Assembly: GCA_016859345.1 (NCBI GenBank)
Contig: CM029121.1
Coordinates: forward strand, 26,609,027-26,673,026
Reading direction: 5' to 3'
DNA: 64,000 nucleotides
Origin: Istiophorus platypterus
Lineage: Eukaryota > Chordata > Actinopteri > Istiophoriformes > Istiophoridae
Shown: piece after piece, positions 26,205-36,880 of the stretch
Numbering within the stretch: the stretch's first letter is position 1
Layout: every line of letters begins with the position of its first letter
Translations under genes and position numbers: made by a program
The notes under the pieces: model-generated
Database searches by the model: none
Seen by the model: only the letters and a program-made list of their open reading frames with translations
What the model was told of the DNA's origin: nothing

Positions 26205-26310
26205 CGTTCACAGTGGAGGTGCCGGTCGTAATTAGAGGGAGGTCCGGCAGAGCATAAATGAGATGATATTGGCTCTTAAGCGCCATTTAACAACCCGAGA
26301 AGAGGCCGAG
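26205..26310. promoter_or_regulatory. Candidate conserved non-coding element
   Basis: The segment carries GTCGTAATTAGAGG, CATAAATGAGATGATATTGG and CTTAAGCGCCATTTAACAAC in about 100 bp without simple repeats. TCTTAAGCGC resembles an NKX2-type site. Composition-based suggestion only. Confidence 0.3.
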
Positions 26311-27367
26311 GGAAGGAAAATCTCCGCCCTCGACCGTCGTGTGCTTTACACCGTGTCAGATTCGGGAGGATGCGTCTTCTGATCAGCTTTAAATGTAAAA
26401 AAAAGAAACAAAATAGGGACATTCATTATCTGAGGTCTGACTTCAGTCACTTTTTTTCCTATGAAGTCTCGTTTCTAATCTTGGAATAAAACTTTCCAAT
26501 TTGTCCGTTGACTAACTTGAGCAGCTGTCTTCACTCTGAGCGGGAGGAGGAGTATTTTTTTTTTTTTTAATCCCGCGAGGTTGCCGGCGAGCGAGGAGGT
26601 CAGGACTTCATCGGGGGCCTCCGGGGGCCCCTCGGAGCCCCTCTCTCTCCGCGGCAGATGAGGGGATCAGCAGGGTGTGAAATGGCCGCGGTGATTGCTC
26701 GGAGGCCGCGGGGCCTCCAGCCCATTCGCAGCCCTGTCAGCTCTGTAATAGAGCTGGTGGAGATTGGAGACGACCCCGCAGCTACCAAAGCCCCCGCCCG
26801 ACACACTGTTTAAAGGTACAGTTCACCGTAAAGGATAAAGATCCAGTGACATCCGTAGGTAGTTTCTTCATTGTGTCGCCTACACTGTTCCAGCTCTACT
26901 TTTCTCTGAGGATCCAAAAGTCCGACTGTAATTTATTCGCCAGTTTTTCATCCGCAGAACCCAAAAGGGAGAAATTAATATTTGATGTTGTCCGATTTCG
27001 TGACGATGCTGGTCTGTGTAAACCAGTCAGGGCGCTGTTGACCCTCCTTCTACACGGATGGACGACTCCCTCCTTATTAACCAGTTTGGAAGAAACGCTG
27101 CAAGTTCAGCATTAAACTTTATCCCTCCGCTCGCCACGAGCTGTCTTGAGCGATGGAAATCAACGCCGACGTTAAATCTCGTTTTGGTTCAAATTCTATC
27201 ACTTATTTTCTACCGCCGAAGTTAGCGTGCCGACGGGCTAGCCCTGGCGATCGGGGCTAGCTGGTTAGCATTAAAAATCGATTCGTCTGAACGGGAAACG
27301 GGACAAGTGATTTACAAAGATGTGTGTGCTGTAGCAAAAAAAAACGTCGCTTTATAAATCCCAGAAA

Positions 27368-27740
27368 TATCAATAGTTATGCTTCTGCATCAAGTCTACA
27401 CCATCGTGAACAAACCACTTGGTGGCGATGTTTATACGCCGCACTGATGTGTTTCTCCGCCGCTGTTTTCCACGAGTTTGTCATCGAATCAGCGGCGACT
27501 GAAACTGAGTGGATCTCGATGGAGTCGGAGCCAATGGACGTTGAACAGCGGTTCTTAGTTTTCCTGAATTCACCGCAACGCAAAAACGGGAGAAGATGTG
27601 GGAGGAGATGATCTGTACGACGGCGGCCAACGAGCCGGCCGATCACGGCTCTCGCCATCCGCGTCGCCGCAACGCGGGTTTTCTGGGAGGTGAACGTCAG
27701 GCTACGGGCGCAGGTTCGACGTAGAAGCATAAATTGACCT
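27368..27740 (-). mobile_element. 372-bp-family TIR element, copy A
   Basis: The right end reads GTAGAAGCATAAATTGACCT and the left end reads CAATAGTTATGCTTCTGC, an imperfect inverted repeat. The interior, read on the minus strand, aligns with copy B at 44681-45052: ACAGATCATCTCCTCC, GAATTCAGGAAAACTAAGAA, CTGTTCAACGTCC and CTCCGACTCCATCGAGATCC all have counterparts there in the same order. Lengths of copies A and B agree (373 and 372 bp). There is no transposase, so it is non-autonomous. Apparent open frames of 95-131 codons over it are spurious. Confidence 0.75.
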
Positions 27741-28229
27741 AAGGTGTTGGACGTTTCCCGGTAGAATTGCAAACCACTGATCTCTTAACAGAAAACTTTA
27801 TCTGAAAACATGTAAAAGGACATTCGTTTTTTTCTTAAACATGAACCGATGTAAAAATAGTTCTCAGGGCCGTGTCATCGATGATATTGTTTTCTCTTTA
27901 TCATTAATATTATCACTGTTATTATTATTCCTATCATTATTTCAAAGCGGTCCCTCCCAGACGCGGAGTGAGCTGTGCGCGGTCGGACACTAAAGTGGGC
28001 CAGGCAGCCTTTTTGATGTGAGGAGTGTAAATATAGCCCCCTCCACCCTCCACCCTCTAAATGTAGCCGTGTTGTTTTCATATTGTTGAATCCCAGAGAT
28101 GTATAATTCATCACGCAAATAACGTGGAACAAAACAAACTCTCCTCCGAGCTCCCGGGAGGCCGAGCGTCTAATGAGTTCGCTCCATAAAATATTCATAC
28201 CTCTGCAAAATATACTGTCACTTTCCCCG

Positions 28230-28288
28230 CAACACGCACACACACACACACACACACATGCACACACACACACACACATCACAGACAC
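28230..28288. repeat. (CA)n microsatellite, interrupted
   Basis: Two CA runs of about 14 and 10 units are separated by CATG. A separate TG run of about 12 units lies at 28385-28409. Confidence 0.95.
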
Positions 28289-28467
28289 ACTCCAATATCC
28301 CATTAGATGTAATAGCTGGGTGTTCAACCGTAACTGCCCCTTGATCACTTTGGTCACCGAAAACACTACAGACTCTGTTGCTGAGTGTGTGTGTGTGTGT
28401 GTGTGTGTCACGCGCCTGTTTTCATATCCCAGTGGGGTACTTAAAGCCAAATACACACCGGCCCACT

Positions 28468-28597
28468 GGGGCCCATGTCAATCTTGGGGATGAAATTGAG
28501 GTCCCCAGGGGTCCAGACTCGCTTTTTGAAGGGTTAAAGTTTTATGGTTAGGGGTTGGGCTTTACATCAATGATGGATACCCACAAATATAGCAAGA

Positions 28598-28630
<33 letters not shown>
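28468..28630. repeat. Teleost repeat ending in (GT)n
   Basis: GGGGCCCATGTCAATCTTGG, GAAATTGAGGTCCCCAGG, ACTCGCTTTTTGAAGGGTT and CACAAATATAGCAAGACAAG lead straight into a 30-base GT run (28601-28630). This order matches a common fish microsatellite-associated repeat of the same general family as the element at 18.3 kb. Confidence 0.6.
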
Positions 28631-28632
<2 letters not shown>

Positions 28633-29574
28633 GTTACCTGTTATCAGGTTGAAACGTTTTCTCACTTGTCTCATCTCTTTTCCGCTCTTTCTCACAAAGC
28701 TAGGGAGAGAACACCTGTGCTTACCTGTATCTGACATCACAGCCGCCTCCATTCGATGAGCTTTTCATGGGGTCTTGCTCTCCCAGCGCCCTTGACCCCC
28801 CCCCCCCAAAAAAAACCAGACCTAAATATTGGTGTGGGTATGTTTCCAGACAAACAGAAACATTTTTTGATTTGTCTATTTTAAAATTATGAAGGACACG
28901 CAGCTCTTCCCCCTTTAATAAAACTCGGAGATTGGCCCTAAAACATAAGGACGCCGCTCCGGGACGGGATTTAAACTTAGAGGGGGGCGAGACTGCTGAG
29001 CGACAGTAGGGGATTGCAGCTTTAATTATCAGCAGCGTTGGGCAAAAAATTGAACAAATATTCTCCCGGGGACGAGAGTAAAACCACTGACCAGGGCAGC
29101 TAAAGTTAAAATCGCCCCGTTTCCCCGGAGGATCAAATCCTTCAAAATGGGGCTTAACTCATTTCCTTACTTTCGATTTAACAGAACCAGATTTGGACAT
29201 TTTGGAGCTGCGGAGTCACCCCCCCCCCCGGTCCCCCCTGTTCCCAGGCAGCAGGACGGACGGCAGGGCCCCAGTGGCTTCATACCGGCCCCGTTCGATA
29301 ATGACCTGGGGATCGAGAGACGGGAGCGTCGGCGGGTGGGGTGGGGGGGGGGGGGTCCCTCCCTCCGAGAGGCCACGCCGTCTTATGCCAACTCATTTCT
29401 CTTTCAGAGGAAAGAAAATTAAGTCCAACGGGCTCTTCTGCGAAGTCGTCTCCCCTCCTTTAATATTCTCCGACGGAGCGCGGCCCCTCAGCGAGGCCGG
29501 GGCTACGGAAGGTCGGGGGCCGGCCCCGTGATCGCCGACCACGTCGCGGCGGCGGCGTCAGGAGGGGGGGGCGA

Positions 29575-29940
29575 GCGGGGAGAGCTTGGCTGATTTTCAT
29601 TAAGATGGACTCGGGAGCACTTGTCTTATTAGCAGGTCATTAGGCTCTTTGCGGCCGACAGATTGGCTGAACAGGAAGCAGGGGAGCAGGCAGAAGGTAA
29701 TTGCGGTCGAAGTGACCACGCAGGTGCCCGCTGGCCCCCGCGCCCCTTGATTGGTTAATTAGCGCGTTGTCAATCAGCCCCCTCGGGCCAGCTCGCTCTT
29801 TTACAGTAGTTAAAAGGTGAGAGAGGGGTTTCTAATGATGCCTGAAACTTCTCTTTCAGCTCGTTACGGCTCCAATTAAAAATAACAGCTCGGCTAAATA
29901 GAGCGAAGAGCAATGAAACACACACACAAACCCGAGCTGC
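29575..29940. promoter_or_regulatory. Candidate conserved non-coding element cluster
   Basis: About 360 bp carry CTGATTTTCATTAAGATGG, CTTATTAGCAGGTCATTAGG, AGGTAATTGCGGTCG, TTGATTGGTTAATTAGCGCG, GTCAATCAGCC, GATGCCTGAAAC and CTCCAATTAAAAATAAC. This is the densest run of TAATTA/ATTA, CCAAT/ATTGG and TGATTGG cores in the window and is not interrupted by simple repeats. I infer a developmental enhancer cluster. Cross-species alignment would be decisive. Confidence 0.45.
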
Positions 29941-30769
29941 GGGTTTCACTTGTTACAGGAAGTCCGGGAACATCGGCGGATGCCTGAAAGCTGCTGAGTG
30001 TCCGGCGATCCCTTGTTTTTCTTTTTCAGTTGAGAAAGAAGAATCTGTAAAGTCTTAGCTTGTCAAAATAAGAGGGGAAAAAAAAAAAACCAAAAGTCGA
30101 GACAGGAGATGGAAATATTACGGGGGGGGGGGGGGGTTATTACAATGGGATCTCCGTGTCATGCATTTTTTAAAAATGGTCTTAATGATCTGTGCGAGTG
30201 CAGTTTCGAGATCAGCTGTCATAAAACGTCGTGGTTGGTCGGTCTCCGTCGCCAGAGTTTCTCGGGACCGGGCCGAGACCCGAGAACCGAGGTCACACCA
30301 GCCCAAACGAAACCGTACGAACCAGGAAAAGGCACCAGTTTGTTTTTAAAAGAACCAACGTGACCAAACGGATCTCAGGCTAATCTAAGGCAATGGTTTG
30401 CTAATGTTTCCCTTATAGTTCTAATCTGACGTCAGATTATGGTGTTTAGCTCCTATCCAGATTTACCAGCCGTTCAAAGTAAAACCCTTCAGTTCAAAGA
30501 CTTTGGATTTCACCGTGAGTTAATCTTCACTGGGCCTCGTCGGGTTTTGTTTCACTTAATTTTTTATCCGTCTCCAGCTGCGTGTGAGGCCGAGGCCGGT
30601 ATCAAAGACCGTCTTTTACCACTCAGAGTCCTCTTAACAATACGGGCGCTAAACGTTCTCACCACCGGCGCCGCAGCTCCCCGAGGCGGCCGCCGTTCCC
30701 GCTCTCAGATCGAAACCGCCCTTTGTTCCCTCCGACTGATTAACAGCAGCCGAGCCCGGCCTGAGAACA

Positions 30770-30990
30770 CGGGCTTTTTTTCTCTTCATTACAAAGCCAT
30801 GATTGCTGTGTAATTACTCCCCCATTGTGGCGTTTTCAGCTGAGGGAGAGGACTCTGCTGCTAATAGCATTAGAACATCAAAGGTGACAAGCTGCCACTG
30901 CCACTGCCGCCGCCGCCGCCACAGCCGCACATTGATATTCATGAGCAGCGAGCTGAGGCGTTCGCACAAACACGGCGGCCATTTGTTTGT
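30770..30990. promoter_or_regulatory. Candidate conserved non-coding element
   Basis: The segment contains GCTGTGTAATTACTCCCCC, CTGCTAATAGCATTAG, CATCAAAGGTGAC (TCF/LEF-like ATCAAAGG), a short (GCC)n run, TTGATATTCATGAGC and GGCGGCCATTTGTTTG. TCF/LEF plus homeodomain cores suggest regulatory DNA. Inference only. Confidence 0.35.
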
Positions 30991-32458
30991 CTTGGGCAGG
31001 AAGATGCTTTGTTTCAATCTGACTGCGGATCTGACCAAAAATACGTTTGTCGGAGAAGTTTTGTCTCAGGACCGAGTGTCGATCGAGCTTTGATGGTTTT
31101 CCTTGTGGAGACCCGCCGAGTATCCCCGCTTGGCCGAGGAGTCCCTGCGACGTTGGAACTGGTTTACGTCCCCACGATGGGGGGGCGATGCGGTCGGATA
31201 GTGGATTTACCGTCACTCATCTAAACTTTCTCTTTCCTTTCTCATGGGTCATGTGACCGACAGACCGCCACCTGATGGTGGCACGGAGATCCGACGGGTT
31301 TCATTTGAGGCTCGATTGATTAACCCTGGTGGTTTTTACATGTTGCAATTTGGTGCCTTCATTTAACCAAACCAACGTGTGCAACTTGAAAATAGTTTCC
31401 TTAACGCCGCACCCACGAGTTCTCTATTTGAATTTCCAAGTTGCCGCCCCCAGCTCCTTTCTTTTTTCTCGCGGCAGCAGAGGACATGCACCTTATTATT
31501 ACCTCCAAATCCTGACAGAGCGCGTTGCTCAGCACACACGGTGTTACAGACCTAATCTGCCCTGAAAATCCTCCACACGCTCACCTTAATCCTCACCTCC
31601 CCCTATCCCACCTGAAAAAAAAAGAAAAGGAGAGGGAAAAAAAGTCCAAATAAAGATCTTAACTTAAGCTGGAAACTTTTCAGGTTTTTCTGAGAGACGC
31701 TCCTCTTCCCACGTCACCTTCGCCTCCTCGCCGCGACCCCCCTTTGAGGCGCGAGGAAACGGGGGTCCAGCCAGGGTCCGAGGTGGGGAAGTGCACAGCC
31801 TCTGTTTGCTGCCAAGAAAAAGTAAAAACAGCCCAGGTTCACGTTAGCTTTTTTATACTATATTTATATCGCTGTAACTGTGGTGTGAAATAAAATGGAA
31901 TAAGTCAAATAAAAAATAAAGTCAGAAGAAGGTGGATGGAAAGTGCAATATTCAAATATGAAATCATTCAGTCTTGTTTGGTTTCAGAGATATGTGTGTG
32001 TGTGTGTGTGGTGATTTCTAGGTCAAACTGTAATTAAGATATAGATTGGATTTTTTTTTTAAACCCAAAAATGTTAATTCAGGGAGCTTTATTCTCAGCC
32101 CTGAGTACTGTCTGCAGGTATTCCTCCACCAATAAGGTATGGTAGCCTTAATGTAGCCTGATGGGTGACAGGGAACTACAGACGTTTACTTACCCACAGT
32201 TCGCAGATTTTAAAAGTTCATTGCTGATTTCCAGGTATTTTTTTTATTTGCTCTCTCCTGGTCTGTTCGGATTTAAAAGGTCAAATTACATTTCCAGAGA
32301 CCAACAAGCTACGAGATGAACATCGTTACCAGTGGTGACTTCAGTAATCACACTCAAATGGTATTTAAAATAAAAAAACAAAAACAAAACTGGTACCTGA
32401 CCCTGAAACGTGTGAAAAGTTAGATGGTTTATGACGTAGTTCAAAATGTTGGGAGACC

Positions 32459-32990
32459 TCGAGAACCGAGAACCGAGAACCGAGAACTCATCCAAATACC
32501 GGGACCGAACCGGGCCGAAACCTGACCGAACGGGACCGAACTGAACCGAACGGGACTGAACCGTACCGAACGGAAGGGAGCAGGACCGAATTGGACCGGA
32601 ATGAACCAGAACGAACCGGACCAAACGAGATTGAATCGGACCAGACCGAACCGAACAGAACCAGAACAAACCGGACCAAACCGAACCAAGCGGGACTGAG
32701 CGGGACCGAACCAGAACAAATCGGACCGAACTGGACCGAACCGGACCGGACCTGACTGGAATGAACCAAGCCGAACCGGACCAAACCAGAACAAACCGGA
32801 CTGAACGGTACCAAACCGAACCGAATCGAACTTAACAGAACCAGAACAAACCGGATTGAACAGAAGAAAACCAGAACGAATCGGACCGAACTGGAATGAA
32901 CCAAGCCGGACTGGACCGAACCGGACCAAATGGGATCGAACCGGACCGAACCGAACCAGAACAAACCAGACCGAACCGGAGAGGACCAGT
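32459..32990. repeat. Degenerate (ACCGA)n/(ACCGG)n pentanucleotide satellite
   Basis: Over 500 bp are built almost entirely of five-base units ACCGA, ACCGG, ACCAG and ACTGA with point changes, starting with a clean GAACCGAGAACCGAG stretch. On the minus strand it gives overlapping frames of 191 and 158 codons reading Gly-Pro-Val-Arg-Ser/Phe-type repeats. These are products of the 5-bp period (15 nt = 5 codons) and are not proteins. Confidence 0.9.
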
Positions 32991-33073
32991 GGCATCTGAT
33001 CCGACTCTGCCGACATCCCCAGATGTTGTTGGTTTGTTTTTTAAGGCTTCTCCAGAGAAAGATCTTTCCAGCG

Positions 33074-33075
<2 letters not shown>

Positions 33076-33110
<35 letters not shown>

Positions 33111-33150
33111 TGTGAGTGCGTGTGCGTGTGCGTGTGCGTGTGCGTGTGTG
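33076..33150. repeat. (TG)n then (TGTGCG)n microsatellite
   Basis: About 16 TG units, then GTGAGTGTGAGTGCG, then four or five GTGTGC units. Confidence 0.95.
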
Positions 33151-33169
33151 CAGAGGAAACCTGTTTATT

Positions 33170-33455
33170 TATGAGCTGGACACTGTTAATTACTCGCCTG
33201 CTGGATAATTATCTCCGACTTCAAAGACACTTTAGACCTCAGAGACCCGGAGAAGAGTCTGTGTGGCTGAGCCAGACGACGAGCTCGCGACGCCCAAAGT
33301 ATACGAGCCGCTGATTAGAGGATAATGATGAGTCATCAGCAAAATGGGAAACATTAGCCGCGTTTCCGTACGAAATCTGAAATCCACAAAAAAAAAAGCT
33401 GGCAAAGGAAAAAGGAAATTAATGAGCATTTCCATCCACGACTGTTAACTGATTA
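33170..33455. promoter_or_regulatory. Candidate conserved non-coding element with AP-1/MAF site
   Basis: The patch carries CTGTTAATTACTCGCC, GGATAATTATCTCCG, CTGATTAGAGGATAATG and GGAAATTAATGAGC. At 33326-33338 lies TGATGAGTCATCA, a 13-base palindrome around a central G that contains the AP-1 core TGAGTCA and continues into a MAF-type GCA. Homeodomain cores around an AP-1/MAF site look like an enhancer. Confidence 0.4.
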
Positions 33456-34189
33456 TTAGGAGTCGGATGGAACGGCGTTTTTAGAGGTCGGCGGCAGCGC
33501 CGGCAGCGCCGGGCTCATTTGCGATTGACTCTTCGCGGAGCGGCCCCCCCGCGACCCGATCTCGGCCCTCGTCCACCTCGTCCAACGGCCGAGATGCGTA
33601 TAAAGACAAGAGGGATGAGGGGAAGAAAGACAACACAGGGCGACGCGCAGGACGCCGACGTGGAGCGCCGAAGCAGGACTGATGAATGACGTGGACACTG
33701 TCGAAGTCCGGGACAGGGGGGGCGGACTGAGTGACCCCCTACAGCCACTGCCTAGATACTGGTCGGGGTCCACGTCTGTCTGAGTAATAACAAGCATCTC
33801 TACTGAAATCACCTTTACCCGTCTAGTAGCTTCTGTTACATGATACACAGTAAACTGCCTTTGAGACGAGGTGCCACGGCCAGTTAACGCACTTTCTCTT
33901 CTTTTATCGTGTTACTGAAGCAACGGTGCAAAACTGAAAAGGTGCAGTATTATTTTTAGGGTTTTTAGTTTTCAGCATTATTAGGAATACTTTCATTGCA
34001 TGTGTAAATAAGGCGAGACGCGAGGGGTAACCAGGAGCATGATACAGTTCGCAACACGTCGCGAGGAAAAGGGTTTCAGGAGGAGAAACTTAGGAAAAAA
34101 CAAAATACCCTGAAACCCTGAGAAGCGACGGCTCTAGATGTGGAAAATGAACAGAGCCATTTGGTGGCGGTTTCCCTGGCAGGAGGGAG

Positions 34190-34417
34190 GGTGGAGCAGG
34201 GAGGGGCGGAGGGGCAGGGAGGGGCAGGGAGGAGCAGGGAGGAGCAGGGAGGGGCAGGGAGGGGCATGGTGGAGCAGGGAGGGGCAGGGAGGAGCAGGGA
34301 GGAGCAGGGAGGGGCAGGGAGGGGCATGGTGGAGCAGGGAGGGGCAGGGAGGAGCAGGGAGGAGCAGGGAGGGGCAGGGAGGGGCAGGGAGGGGCAGGGA
34401 GGGGCATGGTGGAGCAG
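34190..34417. repeat. GGGAGGRGCA minisatellite with 60-bp higher-order unit
   Basis: The 10-base unit GGGAGGGGCA or GGGAGGAGCA is repeated about 22 times. Every few units a variant GGGGCATGGTGGAGCA appears, and the 60 bases at 34261-34320 are repeated identically at 34321-34380. Plus-strand frames read Gly-Ala-Gly-Arg-type repeats and minus-strand frames read Pro-Ala-Pro-Pro-type repeats. I regard neither as a gene. Confidence 0.93.
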
Positions 34418-34814
34418 TCAGGCTTTGGCTTTGTGTTAAGGTTTGACCGTTCATCACTCACAGTAGCAATGAAATATCAAGTCTATTAACAAAAAGTGCG
34501 TCCAAGTGCTTCTTTTGAACCAGACCTGTGGGATGACGAGTTCCAAACCACAGTGAAGAGAATAGTGCCCTTTGATTTCTATTAAACCGAGGATCCGGTG
34601 CAGGTGTAGCTAGGTACGAAAACCCATTTAAACGCATTCAAGACGAGGGTAAAGCAGCACGTCCGCCTGTTTCTGAGTGAGGACGAAACACAACATCAGT
34701 CAGACATCGTTGGTATTGGCGCTGCTATATTTGCTGAGTGACGTTAAGCGAAGGAGCCTCTGACCTGCATTGTGTTCCTGCTGCCCGTCGTGCTGGACTT
34801 TCACGTCCCAGTCC

Positions 34815-34965
34815 GTCCTCCGGCTCCTCCTGGGGGGTTGTCATACCTACGTGATCCTCCGGCGTGTTCTGGGTCTCATCCCGTCGCCATCCGACGCTGA
34901 AACCGCCTCAGCCGGCTCCTCTAGACGTGGAGGGAGCGCTGGTTTTATTCTGAGCTCCTCATTAT
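34815..34965 (-). mobile_element. Second LINE 3' fragment, internally deleted
   Basis: CCGGCTCCTCCTGGGGGGTT, CGTGTTCTGGGTCTCATCCC, CGCCTCAGCCGGCTCCTCTA and GACGTGGAGGGAGCGCTGG follow the same order and orientation as the fragment at 4.38-4.92 kb, or as the family I know from fish genomes. It is a 150-bp shard with no usable frame. Confidence 0.65.
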
Positions 34966-36880
34966 GGCTTTTTTTTAAATTGAATTTGGTGCAAACCTAT
35001 CCCAGCAGGTTTGAATTGCCCAAAACAAATTTACTCTTTTATTTTTAGAGGGTAGTTTTCACTGAGGTGGGAAAAGAGGGTTTGTTTGTTTTCTTCGTTC
35101 CTCTTTCTTTTCAGTTTATTACTGCATGTTTCAAAATTACCAAGAGGTTTAAACAAAAAAGAACTTAAGAATCATTTTTTTAATTAAAAAAAACATGAAA
35201 AAATGAAGTAATAATTTAAGATATTTTTTAAAAATCACCCATGAAAATGTAATAAAATTCCCCCAGAACTTCAAAAATATAGAAACAAATGACACCAGGT
35301 TAATGGAAAACAATTAAAAAAAAAAAAAAAAACGGATCAAAATGAGATAATTACACCTGCTCTGTCAACCCTGGATTTGCTAATCCAGCTGTGAACGTGT
35401 TCATGTGTGGAGGAGTAAATGAGAAAGATCATTAAAACCATGGGTGTAGTAGTTAATTTGAAATGGTGAACGGTGACAAAACCTGCAGGAGAAATCAGGT
35501 TGTAGCCACAACAGTCAATGTGATTAAGAATCTATGGGGGGAAAAAAAAGAAATTATCCCCAATTATTAAAGGAAAAGAGAAGGATATATTGTAAATAAG
35601 TGCAGGAATTATTCTAAGTAGTTTATGTCGGACTGATTCTGGAGAGAAGTACTTGGTGCCTGATGAGGTCCAATTATCTATAAACTCGGTCAACATCTAG
35701 CAGTATGTGGACTATTTTCCGGATGTTTCGGGGGGTTTTATGGGTATTTTTATGAGCGTGAGGGCGTCGCCGCCGTGAGCTCTTCACCTCTATGCCGAGC
35801 TCCAGCGGCGGCGAGGCCGCAGAGCCTCAAGATTCCTGCAGCAGCGGCCGTTTCAGCGACGGAGCCAAAGCGCCACCTTGTGGCCGGTGAATGAAAGCTG
35901 CTGCGTCGCTGCATCCATTTATTTCTAATATATAATTATGTAATGCAGGTGTTTGGTTTAAAGCATTTGGGGGATTTCATTAGTTTTAATGGTCTTCTTG
36001 ATTATTAATAAACTTTTTTTTCAACCCAGAAAAAGGTTGCAAGTTTATCTTTTCTATTAACTTTACAAGATTTACAGTTCCTCACCTGAATAAGGTTAAG
36101 ATACAAATCTCATTTTTTTTCCATTTAATACTAAATAATTAAAAATGAAACATTCCGATCTGAGAGGCTGTATTGAGCCTTAATTCTCACTCTCATCAGT
36201 GGAGGGGAGCTTCTTTGAATTTTTATTCTGTTTCACTTTTTGGTAATTTTATTTTTTCCCCCCTTTCTGTTATTCAGTTTGCATAGAGAATTTTCTGAGG
36301 TTATTTTGTTCTAATCATTCCTGTGCACATAAAATAAAACACAAGTATGCTTCAAAACTTAAATAAAAAAAAATATTTAAAACAGGAAGAAAAAAAAAAT
36401 CAAAATTTTTTAAAATAATAAAAATGTGAACAGAAATGAAACAAGGTTATTTTTTAAAATATTAAAAAAAGATAAGGAGCAAATAATTTATAAACCGTTA
36501 AATAAAGGATAATTAAAAAGATCTTGATTACAGTACAGAATACTAAAATTTACCTATAATAATAATTAAATAACAATAATAAAAATGAAACCAGGGTAAT
36601 GAAAAAAAACTTGAAATAAAACAATAAAAAAATGTTAATAACAAGTTGATAAAGAAATTAGAAATACCAGAAGATAATGAAAGTAAAATAAAAATAATAC
36701 ATATTAATTATGTAAAAAGCTAAACAAATAATGACAAATATAATTAAAATGGATCTTAAAATAAAGAAATTAAAAAATTCTAACGATAGTAATGAAAACC
36801 ACGACACGTTCAACCAGTGATTCAATAACATATTTTAATTTTTCAGTGTTTTAGTATAAAAAAAAAAACCCACCGGCCTG
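34966..36880. other. AT-rich intergenic block
   Basis: Composition changes abruptly from GC-rich to strongly AT-rich, with many poly-A and poly-T runs of 6-18 bases and short A/T words. A short GC-rich island with CAGCGGCGGCGAGGCCGC lies at 35.75-35.89 kb. No gene or named repeat is seen. Confidence 0.6.

Larger units (their letters stand above)
17901..27367. other. Intergenic, GC-rich, no gene seen
   Basis: No exon can be supported. Contents include a fish GGGGACATTTTGG-type repeat (18.29-18.48 kb), a possible transposon-derived stretch at 18.8-19.5 kb, a CA microsatellite (20.04 kb), several regulatory-looking patches (20.2, 21.55, 24.7, 26.2 kb), a hairpin (21.70 kb), a CTTT run (22.34 kb), a (TGG)n run (24.89 kb), a (GCC)n run (25.24 kb) and many G homopolymers. 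The longest open frame (18498-19184, 228 codons) has no recognisable domain and a Gly-rich stretch from a G-rich repeat. Confidence 0.45.
27741..32459. other. Intergenic, mixed composition, no gene seen
   Basis: No exon is supported. Contents include CA/TG microsatellites at 28.23, 28.39 and 28.60 kb, a dispersed fish repeat at 28.47 kb, long G runs (29341-29354 and 30122-30136), enhancer-looking patches at 29.58-29.94 and 30.77-30.99 kb, and AT-rich sequence from 31.6 kb. Open frames of up to 193 codons run across microsatellites. Confidence 0.5.
32990..34185. other. Intergenic, no gene; microsatellite and CNE candidate
   Basis: No exon is visible. A TG/TGTGCG microsatellite lies at 33076-33150, followed by an enhancer-like patch at 33.17-33.45 kb and unique sequence of mixed composition to the minisatellite at 34.19 kb. 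Confidence 0.5.

Noticed and set aside
32441..33016. 191-codon minus-strand frame with Phe-Gly-Pro-Val-Arg-Ser repeats
   Set aside because: It is explained by the pentanucleotide satellite, with two more overlapping frames of the same style.
34090..34461. Pro-Ala-Pro-Pro and Gly-Gly-Ala-Gly-Arg frames
   Set aside because: They are products of the 10-bp minisatellite in both strands.
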